A DNA stretch of 64,000 nucleotides from Clostridium sp. OS1-26. Its GTDB lineage: Bacteria > Bacillota > Clostridia > Clostridiales > Clostridiaceae. Below, in pieces: positions 18,722-26,808 of this stretch. Within the stretch, counting starts at the first letter, position 1. Every line of letters starts with the position of its first letter. The translations under genes and the position numbers were made by a program. The stretch spans positions 1,984,001-2,048,000 of the forward strand of contig NZ_CP133264.1 in the NCBI RefSeq assembly GCF_030915445.1. The letters run 5' to 3'. The notes under the pieces are model-generated. The model worked only from the letters and a program-made list of their open reading frames with translations, did not search any database and was not told the origin of the DNA.

Positions 18722-20053
18722 ATGGAGTTTATAAAGGGACAAAAAATAAAGTTAGAACAATTAGTGCCAAACTTCAAATTAACTTTAAAATCAGATATTA
18801 ATTTTATTAAAAGTAATATAGATATAGATATGTGTTGCTTTGGGGTAGATAAAGAAGACAAGCTATCAGATGATAGATATTTTATTTTTTATAATCAACT
18901 AAATTCGCCAGAAAAATCAATAAAAAAGGTTCAAGATAGAAATATATTTGATATAGATTTTAAATCACTTCCACATACAATAAAGAAAATTGTTTTATGC
19001 TTAACTATAGATGGTGAGTGTACTATGAAAGATGTGCAAAATGGAAGTTTAAAATTTATAGATGGAACAAAAGAGGTAGGAGAATTTAAAATTAAAGGTA
19101 TAGATTATGCTAATGAAAAGTCCATTATTCTTTCTGAGATTTATGAAAAAGATGGAATTTGGAGAGTAAGTATAGTTGCGAGTGGATTTAATGGCGATTT
19201 AGGAGACATATTAAGAAACTATGGTGGAAAAGAAAGTGATGAATCGGAGTCAAAAGAAACAATTGATTCAGAGCAATCAACAAAAATCAGCAAATCTACA
19301 GAGATAATTGGAACAAATAAAGAAGAAAATTTAGGTGAAAAGATTTATTTAAAAAAGAAAGATAGGATTCAAAACTTAGTATTACAAAAGGCACCTCATT
19401 TAATTGATTTAACTAAGAAAGTTACTATAACATTGGAAAAGAAAAAATTAGAAAATATTACTGCTAGAGTGGTTGTGGTTTTGGACAAGTCTGGGTCCAT
19501 GAATCATCAATATCGTAATGGAGATGTTCAGAGAGCTATGGATAAACTATTACCTATAGCACTGATGTTTGATGATGATTCAGAATTAGATACGTGGGCA
19601 TTTGCAGAAAGACCAAAACATTTAACACCAATATCATTAGATAATATAAATGATTATTTAGTTAAAGAGGCCGGTGGATGGAAGAAATGGAATATAGGTG
19701 GTACAAACAATGAACCATGTATTATTCAAGAAATAATTGATATGTATAATGATAGTAATTTACCAACTTATATTATTTTTATAAGTGATGGTGGTATTTA
19801 TAAGCAAGGGCCAATTAAAAAATTGATGATAGAAAGCTCTAGGTATCCTATTTTTTGGCAGTTTGTTGGCCTTGGGGGAAGCAATTATGGAGTACTTGAA
19901 AAATTAGATAATTTAAGTGGAAGAGTTGTAGATAATGCTAATTTCTTTTCTATTGATAATATTAATTCTTTATCAGATGAAGCATTATATGAAAAACTAT
20001 TGAATGAGTTTCCAATGTGGTTAAAAGAAGCTTCTTCGAAAGGGATAATTTAA
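18722..20053 (+). CDS. TerD-vWA fusion protein (TerF-like)
   Basis: The 443-aa protein has a diverged TerD domain at residues 1-165. A Ser/Glu/Lys-rich linker runs to about residue 210, and a von Willebrand factor A domain fills 225-440. The MIDAS metal site is intact: DKSGSM, then GGTNNE, then ISDGG. The TerD part has lost much of the acidic GDNLTG loop, so Ca2+ binding there is doubtful. vWA-TerD proteins are known Ter-cluster scaffolds. It directly precedes the first Hsp70 gene (67 bases), which suggests a shared function. RBS AGGACAAGGG. Confidence 0.88.
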   Translation: MEFIKGQKIKLEQLVPNFKLTLKSDINFIKSNIDIDMCCFGVDKEDKLSDDRYFIFYNQLNSPEKSIKKVQDRNIFDIDFKSLPHTIKKIVLCLTIDGECTMKDVQNGSLKFIDGTKEVGEFKIKGIDYANEKSIILSEIYEKDGIWRVSIVASGFNGDLGDILRNYGGKESDESESKETIDSEQSTKISKSTEIIGTNKEENLGEKIYLKKKDRIQNLVLQKAPHLIDLTKKVTITLEKKKLENITARVVVVLDKSGSMNHQYRNGDVQRAMDKLLPIALMFDDDSELDTWAFAERPKHLTPISLDNINDYLVKEAGGWKKWNIGGTNNEPCIIQEIIDMYNDSNLPTYIIFISDGGIYKQGPIKKLMIESSRYPIFWQFVGLGGSNYGVLEKLDNLSGRVVDNANFFSIDNINSLSDEALYEKLLNEFPMWLKEASSKGII

Positions 20054-20120
20054 AAATTGCTATTCAAGTATACTTTATTTGTAAATTTAATTTAATGAAG
20101 TGAAAAGAGGGATATATAAT

Positions 20121-21665
20121 ATGGCAGCTATAGTAGGAATTGATTTGGGAACTACAAATTCGGCCGTTGCATGTTTAAGAAGGGGAAAGGTTCAAATTGT
20201 TCCTATTGATGGAAAGAATACAATACCATCAGTAGTTTCAGTTAGAGATGACGAAATAATTGTAGGACATCAAGCAAAGTCTAGGCTTTTAATTGATCCA
20301 AAAAATTCGATGGCCTCAACTAAGAGAGAAATTGGAAAAGACGTACACTATAATTTAGGTGGAAATATTTTTACACCTGAAGATATAGCGTTTAATATAT
20401 TAAAAACAATTAAAATGAAGGCAAGTGAAGCCTTAGGAGAAGAAATAGAAGAGGCAGTAGTAACAGTTCCTGCTTATTTTACTTCAGAACAAAGAAAAAT
20501 TACTAAATCTGCAGCAGAAAGGGCGGGGCTAAAGGTTTTAAGATTAATGCCAGAACCAACAGCAGCGGCGTTAGATTATGGTATTGATCAAAATAAAAAT
20601 CAAACATTAATGGTATATGATTTAGGTGGAGGAACCTTCGATATATCAATAATGAAAGTAAAAGGAAATGATTTTGAAATATTGGCTGTTGACGGTGATG
20701 CTAGACTTGGTGGAGATGATTTTGATAAAATAATTTGTAATTTATTGCTTAAACAAATAAATAGGGATTTGAACCTTGTTATTACTTTAGAAAAAGAAAG
20801 AAAATATATAGCAGCTACAACCAAAATAAAAGAAGCAGCTGAAAAAGCGAAAATAGATTTATCAGATATGGAGGAAGTAGAAATAATAATACCTAATTTA
20901 ATTGATGACTATTGTTTAGAGAGAACAATAACAAGAAGTGAATTCAATGAATCATCAAAGCCTTTGATAGACAGAACTATAGATAAGATGAATAATGCTA
21001 TGAAGAGTATAAATTATACTGAAGATGATATTGATAGGGTAATTTTAGTGGGTGGTTCAACTAAGATGCCAATAGTTAGGGAAAGTGTTAAAAGAAGAAT
21101 AAAAGAACCTTATATGGCACCTAATGTAGATGAAGTAGTTGCAAGAGGAGCAGCACTTATGGCAACTTCACTTGCTACCCCTGATTATAAGAGAAAAGTT
21201 GAGGTAGATTTATCTAAAAAAATTGTTGTAAAAGAAAGAACAGTTTTTACATATGGCGTTGATATGCTAGATAGCCATAACAATTTGATATTTAAGCCAA
21301 TAGTTAGAAAAGGAACTCTTCTCCCAGCATCAGATGGTATTATTGGAGCTACATCAAGATCATATCAAACAAGCGTTTTAATAAATGTATATAGAGGAGA
21401 TAATCCAATCCCTAACAATAATGAATATCTAGGAGAATTGTCTCTTGATATAATCAATCCAGTAAAGGAGCCCATACCAATATTAGCTTTATTTGAAATT
21501 GATGAAAATATGATAATTAGATTTAGAAGTGTTCAAATTCCTATGCGTCAAGAATTTATGGAGCTTGTAGAAACCAACAATATAAAAAAATTAAAGTTCT
21601 ATTTAGATATGGGGAGACTTTATGCAAAAGAAGTTGTTATTGATACTCAGGATAAGGGGAGATAA
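20121..21665 (+). CDS. Hsp70/DnaK-like protein 1 (Ter-associated)
   Basis: The 514-aa protein has a full Hsp70 ATPase domain (residues 1-360): phosphate 1 GIDLGTTNSAVA, phosphate 2 YDLGGGTFDIS, adenosine motif VILVGGSTKMP. About 140 residues of substrate-binding-like beta domain follow, but the helical lid of normal DnaK (about 610 aa) is missing. ATG 20121 was chosen because GAGGG lies 9 bases upstream; GTG 20100 lacks an RBS. Only two bases separate its stop from the next Hsp70 ATG. No dnaJ or grpE is nearby, so it is not the housekeeping dnaK. Confidence 0.92.
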   Translation: MAAIVGIDLGTTNSAVACLRRGKVQIVPIDGKNTIPSVVSVRDDEIIVGHQAKSRLLIDPKNSMASTKREIGKDVHYNLGGNIFTPEDIAFNILKTIKMKASEALGEEIEEAVVTVPAYFTSEQRKITKSAAERAGLKVLRLMPEPTAAALDYGIDQNKNQTLMVYDLGGGTFDISIMKVKGNDFEILAVDGDARLGGDDFDKIICNLLLKQINRDLNLVITLEKERKYIAATTKIKEAAEKAKIDLSDMEEVEIIIPNLIDDYCLERTITRSEFNESSKPLIDRTIDKMNNAMKSINYTEDDIDRVILVGGSTKMPIVRESVKRRIKEPYMAPNVDEVVARGAALMATSLATPDYKRKVEVDLSKKIVVKERTVFTYGVDMLDSHNNLIFKPIVRKGTLLPASDGIIGATSRSYQTSVLINVYRGDNPIPNNNEYLGELSLDIINPVKEPIPILALFEIDENMIIRFRSVQIPMRQEFMELVETNNIKKLKFYLDMGRLYAKEVVIDTQDKGR

Positions 21666-21667
21666 AA

Positions 21668-23260
21668 ATGAGTGAGGTATTATCAAAAAGTTCATATGTT
21701 ATAGGGATAGATTTAGGCACATCAACAAGCATAGCATCAATTTTCACAAAGGGTAAGAGTAGACTAATTAAGATAGAAGGCAATGATTATATACCATCAG
21801 TAGTTTCGTTTTTAGATAAGGATACTAAGCTAGTAGGCGTGGAAGCAAAGGGAAGAATGATGATAGATCCTGCCAATACAGTTGCTTCCATTAAAAGGCA
21901 TATGGGTGAAGATGGATATAAAGTTAAGATAAATGATATAGAGTATACGCCAGAAGAAATATCTGCAGAAATATTACGTAAAATAGTTCAAGCTGCTAAG
22001 GAACAGGAAAATTTTGAAACGTTAGGTGAGATTACTAATGCGGTAATTTGTATACCTGCGAATTTTACTGATAATGCAAAGCAAGCAACCTTAAAGGCAG
22101 CTGAAATGGCAAATTTGAATGTACTTTACTTGTTAGAAGAACCAGTTGCAGCAGCTATCATGTATGGATTTAATATAACTAGAAGTCAAAAAATACTAGT
22201 CTATGATTTAGGCGGAGGAACTTTTGATGTTTGTATATTAGATGCTAATACAAATGAAAGTGGAAATGCAAATTATGATATTTTAGCTAAAGAGGGAATA
22301 AATCAACTTGGAGGAGATGATTTTGACCAAAAGCTAATGGGAATAATTAATGATAAATTTTTAAAAGAAAATAATATTGATATTTTAGATACGACGAAAG
22401 ATCAAGGTATAAGCAAAAAGAAAATAAAACAAGCTACTCAAAAGCTAAAAGAAGCGGCTGAAAAGGCTAAAATAGAACTAAGTGAAAATGATACTACTAA
22501 CGTATTAATCCCTAATATTATTCAAGATGAAAAGGGTGAATTATTAAGTGTTGATGTAGAGATTACAAAAGAAGAATTTAACACTGCAATAGATCAATTA
22601 ATTAATAAAACAGAAGAAGCTGTAAGTCGTGCTTTAGAAAATTCTAAGTTAACAGTTGAAGATATTGATAAGATTATTTTAGTTGGAGGGTCAACTCTAG
22701 TTCCTAGAATTAAAGAAAAGGTAAAAGATATTTTTGGTATTGAACCTTACAGTAACTTTAATCCAAGAACCATAGTATCAGAAGGGGCTGCTATATTTGG
22801 AGCTACTTTATCAGTTCCATCAGATTGTGTGAAAAATGATGAAGTTAAACCAGAAGGAGATATAAATATATCTCAAATAGTAACTCATAATTTAGGTATT
22901 ATGATTTCTGGGATGAGATTTTCAAAACTGATAGAAAAAAGCACAGAAATACCTAAAGGAAAAGTAATAAGTGAGGAAAAGGAATATTCAACTCAATCTG
23001 ATAATCAAACAGAATTAAATCTGCTAATTTATCAATGTGATGAGGATGTAGAATTTATTAATGAAAAGAATATGGATGGTGATGATAAGGCTGTTTGTAT
23101 AGGAGAGTTTAAATTAACTAATATTCCATCTAAACCAAAAGGCGAAGAAAAAATAATTGTAAAATTTGAAGTTAATGAAGAAAACATAGTTAATGTAATA
23201 GCAACGTGTATTAGTAACGGAAGTGAGAATAATGTTACATTAGATGTAAAAAGACTTTAA
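21668..23260 (+). CDS. Hsp70/DnaK-like protein 2 (Ter-associated)
   Basis: The 530-aa Hsp70 homologue has GIDLGTSTSIAS, YDLGGGTFDVC and ILVGGSTLVP at the expected spacing. The second Thr-type residue of the first loop is Ser here (GTSTS for GTTNS). After the ATPase domain comes a beta-type substrate-binding region with no lid. It lies in a tight operon: two bases after Hsp70-1 and 15 bases before the coiled-coil gene. The sequence is well separated from copies 1 and 3, so the trio are old paralogues rather than recent duplicates. Confidence 0.92.
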   Translation: MSEVLSKSSYVIGIDLGTSTSIASIFTKGKSRLIKIEGNDYIPSVVSFLDKDTKLVGVEAKGRMMIDPANTVASIKRHMGEDGYKVKINDIEYTPEEISAEILRKIVQAAKEQENFETLGEITNAVICIPANFTDNAKQATLKAAEMANLNVLYLLEEPVAAAIMYGFNITRSQKILVYDLGGGTFDVCILDANTNESGNANYDILAKEGINQLGGDDFDQKLMGIINDKFLKENNIDILDTTKDQGISKKKIKQATQKLKEAAEKAKIELSENDTTNVLIPNIIQDEKGELLSVDVEITKEEFNTAIDQLINKTEEAVSRALENSKLTVEDIDKIILVGGSTLVPRIKEKVKDIFGIEPYSNFNPRTIVSEGAAIFGATLSVPSDCVKNDEVKPEGDINISQIVTHNLGIMISGMRFSKLIEKSTEIPKGKVISEEKEYSTQSDNQTELNLLIYQCDEDVEFINEKNMDGDDKAVCIGEFKLTNIPSKPKGEEKIIVKFEVNEENIVNVIATCISNGSENNVTLDVKRL

Positions 23261-23275
23261 AGTGAGGTGAATTTA

Positions 23276-24316
23276 GTGAGTGATAATAAAGAGAATGATA
23301 TTAATAAAAATAAATCAAACGAGAACAATATAGAAAATAGTAATGATTTAGAGAATAATGTTAATTGGGATAGTGATGCCAATTTAGAAAATGACATTAA
23401 GGAACAATTTGAAGAAAATGATGAAATATTAATAAATGATAAAGAAGATTTGTATAAAGATAAAGTAGAACAAGAGGATTTAAATTGTGAAATATCAAAA
23501 AGTGAAGATAATATAATAGATAAATATCAAATTCAAAAAGATAATTTGATTTATGAAAGAAACCTATTAGAGTATAAGGATTGGTTTCTAAAAGGAAAAG
23601 AAATGTTATTAAAGTCAATGAAAACTTTTGATAATATAAATTTTATAGTTGAGAAGTTTAATCAAGAAATATCAAAAAAATTAGAGATATTAAGTGATGA
23701 AGAAAAAAGGCTCATTGAAAATAGAACAAAAGGGATTAATATGATTAATAAAATGAGCAAGAATTCTATAAACAATAGTTTAAGCAAATTATTAGACGAG
23801 GGAGAACTGGATTTTAGTAATATAAAGATTGTCAACGAATTGGATAATAAAAATGAAGAAGAAATAAGGATGATTTTAAATCAAAACTACAGTAATATAT
23901 CACGGGTAGAATCAGAAAAATTAAATTTAATAAACAAATACTTTAATTTTATAGAAGGTAATTTGTTATCCATCATAGATGGAATTGAGTCTGGAATTAG
24001 TTTTGTTAAAAGTTCAACTAATGAAATTATAGAAAATGTAATATTACCAACATATATGGAACTGAAAAAATGCTTTGATGAATTATTAACTAGTATAAAT
24101 GTAAATAAAATAGAAATTGCGATTAAAACAAAAATAAATTTTTCTTATACTGAAGTGTTAGATATTCAAGAAACGGAAGATGGTAATTTAGATGAAACAA
24201 TTGAAAGCGTAGTTAGAGATGGTTACGAATATTCAAAAGATATTTATGAGATAGGTCATAATCATATTATACGTCAGGCTCAAATTGTAGCATATAAATC
24301 ATATTCAAAGAACTAA
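23276..24316 (+). CDS. Coiled-coil protein of the Hsp70 operon, unknown function
   Basis: The 346-aa acidic protein has a low-complexity Asn/Glu/Asp-rich N-terminus (residues 1-80) and long helical, coiled-coil-like segments after it. It has no signal peptide or membrane helix, and I do not recognise a family. GTG 23276 was chosen because GTGAGGTGA lies just upstream; a GTG at 23267 would sit inside that RBS. Placed between Hsp70 genes in one operon, it may be a co-chaperone-like partner with a GrpE-type role. That is context-based inference only. Confidence 0.75.
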   Translation: MSDNKENDINKNKSNENNIENSNDLENNVNWDSDANLENDIKEQFEENDEILINDKEDLYKDKVEQEDLNCEISKSEDNIIDKYQIQKDNLIYERNLLEYKDWFLKGKEMLLKSMKTFDNINFIVEKFNQEISKKLEILSDEEKRLIENRTKGINMINKMSKNSINNSLSKLLDEGELDFSNIKIVNELDNKNEEEIRMILNQNYSNISRVESEKLNLINKYFNFIEGNLLSIIDGIESGISFVKSSTNEIIENVILPTYMELKKCFDELLTSINVNKIEIAIKTKINFSYTEVLDIQETEDGNLDETIESVVRDGYEYSKDIYEIGHNHIIRQAQIVAYKSYSKN

Positions 24317-24368
24317 AAATTTAATAGTATATTCTTAGAGAGTAAATATGAAAACAGGTGGGGATAAA

Positions 24369-25859
24369 ATGAAATATGATGCTCAAAATTCACCAGTAAT
24401 AGGTATCGATTTAGGTACAACTTATAGTTCAGTTGCAAGATGGACAGGCAAAGATGCCGATGTTTATAGTCCCAAAGGTGAAAGATGTTTAAGATCAGTA
24501 GTTTATTATGATGAAAAAAATGATAAATATATATATGGGAATGCTGCTTTTATGAGTGGAATTTTAAATCCAGACAATGTAATTGTTGGTGTTAAGAGAT
24601 TAATGGATGATAATAGTATTAGGATAAAGTTAGGCCCAAAGGAACATTCTCCAGTAGAAATATCATCAATGATATTGAAGAATATTTATGATAGTATACA
24701 GGATATGTTTCCAAGCGGAGTATATAATGCATCAGGAATCGTAGTAACTGTACCATATTATTTTAAGGCACATCAATTTCAAAATACAGAAGAAGCTGCT
24801 AAAATGGCAGGACTAAATCTAACAGGAATTATACAAGAGCCAATAGCAGCAGCTTTAGCATATGGTCTTCATCATTCTGAAGCGGACAAGGTTAGGAATG
24901 AGAATATCTTAGTTTTTGATTTAGGTGGAGGAACTTTCGATTTAACAATTATTAATATAAAGGAAACAAAAACTGACCTTTTATTTAATGTGATTGGAAT
25001 TGGCGGAGATGATAGATTAGGCGGATTAGATTTTGACAAGGCATTTATGGATTATATAATTGAAAAAGAAGGAATTGATTTTGAAAGTGTAAAATTAGAA
25101 AAGCTTAGAAAAGTAGGAAAACGAAAATTATTAGATACGGTAATAAAGAGTAAAGAAATGCTAAGTGCTACAGATAGTGTATACATAGCTGTTCCTGATG
25201 TTATCCCAGGGGTTCATATAGATACAGAATATACAAGAGAAGATTTTGAAAAGTCAATTAAAGATTACTTGAAAAAAATAAGAAAGATAACAAAAGATAC
25301 TATGGTCAATGCGGGAGTTAAAGCTAGTGATATTAATAAGGTAATAAAGGTTGGTGGCTCAAGCAAAATTTCTATTATGAATGATATAATAAAAGAAGAA
25401 TGTGGGGAAGGAAAAACTTATTCAGATATAGATCCAAGTCTTTGTGTTGCACAAGGTGCAGCTATATATGCAGCTTATTTAGCTAAGCAATTAGATTTTA
25501 ATAAAAATATTAAGATAGACACAGTTGTAGCTCATTCATTAGGTGTTGAAGATGGAGACGGAAAATTTATTGTATTAATTGAACAAAATCAGAAAACACC
25601 AGCTAAAGAAACTTTGACATTTACAACTGATAAAGATAATCAAACAGAAATTGACGTAGAAGTTTATCAAGGAACTGAAGTTAATGCAAGGGATAATGCG
25701 CATGTTGGAACTGTTAGAGTATCAGGATTAAAGCCATTTCCTAAGTACCAGCTAGAAATTATGATAACATTTGAAGTTGGCAGTTCCCAAGAAGTCAAAG
25801 TTACAATTCAAGAAGAGCTTAGTAGAATAAATAAAACAGAAGTGTTAAAATTATTCTAA
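24369..25859 (+). CDS. Hsp70/DnaK-like protein 3 (Ter-associated)
   Basis: The 496-aa Hsp70 homologue has GIDLGTTYSSVARW, FDLGGGTFDLT and KVGGSSKIS. It has a lidless C-terminal domain like the other two. ATG 24369 follows AGGTGGGG with 5 bases spacing, whereas ATG 24348 has no RBS. It is the last gene of the Ter-Hsp70 operon. About 480 bases of gene-free sequence follow before the Met-rich protein gene. Confidence 0.92.
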   Translation: MKYDAQNSPVIGIDLGTTYSSVARWTGKDADVYSPKGERCLRSVVYYDEKNDKYIYGNAAFMSGILNPDNVIVGVKRLMDDNSIRIKLGPKEHSPVEISSMILKNIYDSIQDMFPSGVYNASGIVVTVPYYFKAHQFQNTEEAAKMAGLNLTGIIQEPIAAALAYGLHHSEADKVRNENILVFDLGGGTFDLTIINIKETKTDLLFNVIGIGGDDRLGGLDFDKAFMDYIIEKEGIDFESVKLEKLRKVGKRKLLDTVIKSKEMLSATDSVYIAVPDVIPGVHIDTEYTREDFEKSIKDYLKKIRKITKDTMVNAGVKASDINKVIKVGGSSKISIMNDIIKEECGEGKTYSDIDPSLCVAQGAAIYAAYLAKQLDFNKNIKIDTVVAHSLGVEDGDGKFIVLIEQNQKTPAKETLTFTTDKDNQTEIDVEVYQGTEVNARDNAHVGTVRVSGLKPFPKYQLEIMITFEVGSSQEVKVTIQEELSRINKTEVLKLF

Positions 25860-26030
25860 TATTAATGTTTATAATGATAGTTCAAGAGGAAAGTAAGAGA
25901 GTGTAAAATTCCAGAAAAAGTTTTTTTCAAGAAAGTGATTTGATAGAAACAGATTTTAAAATTGTTATCTACAACAAGAGTTATTTTTATTTGAATATTA
26001 ATGAATAAACGATCTCTTTTTAGTAAACCT

Positions 26031-26071
26031 CATAATTGTATTTCTACTTATAGAGTAGAAGTACAATTATG
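26031..26071. repeat. Inverted repeat with an 18-bp stem
   Basis: CATAATTGTATTTCTACT (26031-26048) pairs with AGTAGAAGTACAATTATG (26054-26071), with one T-G pair and a 5-base loop. No T run follows on the plus strand, so it may be an operator, a cruciform or a transposon remnant rather than a terminator. Confidence 0.6.
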
Positions 26072-26132
26072 TTGTATACTGCATTTCTTTATAAACGTCG
26101 TTTTTGCGTAGCCTAATAAATGTAAAAAATAC

Positions 26133-26167
26133 AACTTTCAGTGTACTAAGTATACTGGGAGTTTTTT
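26133..26167 (+). terminator. Probable intrinsic terminator
   Basis: A 13-bp stem with G-T pairs (26133-26145 with 26151-26163) is followed by TTTTTT. It could end the Hsp70 operon or an unannotated small RNA from this gap. Confidence 0.6.
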
Positions 26168-26337
26168 ATTAGATACAACTTTGATGTGTACTGAAAATAT
26201 ATAATATACATAAAAATGCATATATACTTGCATATATGCATATTTTTATCAACTAACTTATTTTAAAAATGAGTCACCAAAAAGAGATTTCTCCATATAA
26301 TATTAATGTAGTTAAAAATTTTTTATGAGGTGTATGA

Positions 26338-26697
26338 ATGGAAAAATATTCAATGTCTCAACCAACTGAAATGGCTCCTATGAGTGCAATGCAACCTATG
26401 CATGCAATGTGTCCTATGCACGGAATGCAACCTATGCATGCAATGTGCCCTATGCACGGAATGCATCCTATGCATGCAATGCAACCTATGCATGGAATGT
26501 ATGCTATGCAGCCAATGAGTGCGATGAATGCTATGAACGCGATGAATGCCATGAACGCAATGAACGCGATGAATGCCATGAACGCAATGAACGCAATGAA
26601 TGGCATGAACGCAATGAATGCTATGAATGCAATGTCTGGAATGTCTGGAATGTATGCTATGACTCCTATGACTCCTATGAGACCAATGTCAGATTAA
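26338..26697 (+). CDS. Met-rich Met-X-(Ala/Pro/Gly) triplet-repeat protein
   Basis: The 119-aa protein has an 11-residue head (MEKYSMSQPTE) and then 36 uninterrupted Met-X-Y triplets, where Y is almost always Ala, Pro or Gly. Met makes up 38 of 119 residues. The first third mixes MQP, MHA, MCP and MHG units, adding 7 His and 2 Cys; the middle is MNA repeated; the end is MYA, MTP, MRP. It has a clear RBS and a terminator. Met/His/Cys triplets suggest soft-metal (copper, silver, tellurium-type) binding or an oxidant sink. The convergent YcaO gene makes a peptide-modification substrate another option. I do not recognise a family. Confidence 0.8.
   Translation: MEKYSMSQPTEMAPMSAMQPMHAMCPMHGMQPMHAMCPMHGMHPMHAMQPMHGMYAMQPMSAMNAMNAMNAMNAMNAMNAMNAMNAMNGMNAMNAMNAMSGMSGMYAMTPMTPMRPMSD
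26524..26631 (+). repeat. Nine-base tandem repeat encoding Met-Asn-Ala
   Basis: Twelve 9-base units (ATG AAY GCN; one is GGC) are arrayed head to tail, with two identical 27-base blocks inside. Third positions vary (AAC/AAT; GCA/GCC/GCG/GCT) while the peptide stays constant, which points to selection on the protein sequence. The array could expand or contract by replication slippage without losing frame. Confidence 0.85.
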
Positions 26698-26742
26698 TAA
26701 AATTTAAGAAGATAATATTCAAACAAATATTAACAAATGTTA

Positions 26743-26791
26743 TAGAGCTAAATACTGTTGTTCTAAACTTAGTAGTTAGCTCTAATTTTTT
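26743..26791. terminator. Terminator between the convergent Met-rich and YcaO genes
   Basis: TAGAGCTAAATACT at 26743-26756 pairs (one mismatch) with AGTAGTTAGCTCTA at 26771-26784, followed by TTTTTTAT on the plus strand. It ends the Met-rich transcript and may serve the YcaO transcript as well. Confidence 0.75.
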
Positions 26792-26808
26792 ATTTTCAAT
26801 TTTAAAAA

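Larger units (their letters stand above)
25860..26337. other. Gene-free region between the Hsp70 operon and the Met-rich gene
   Basis: No gene is visible. It holds an 18-bp-stem inverted repeat at 26031-26071, a terminator at 26133-26167 and an AT-rich palindromic segment at about 26213-26248 built from TGCATATAT units. The promoter of the Met-rich gene should lie in the last 120 bases. RBS GAGGTG lies before ATG 26338. Confidence 0.6.

Noticed and set aside
20121..25859. Housekeeping dnaK-dnaJ-grpE locus
   Set aside because: There are three Hsp70 copies, all lidless, with no dnaJ or grpE, and all tied to TerD genes.
26524..26631. CRISPR-like repetition
   Set aside because: Units are 9 bases, contiguous, with no spacers, and are codon-phased.
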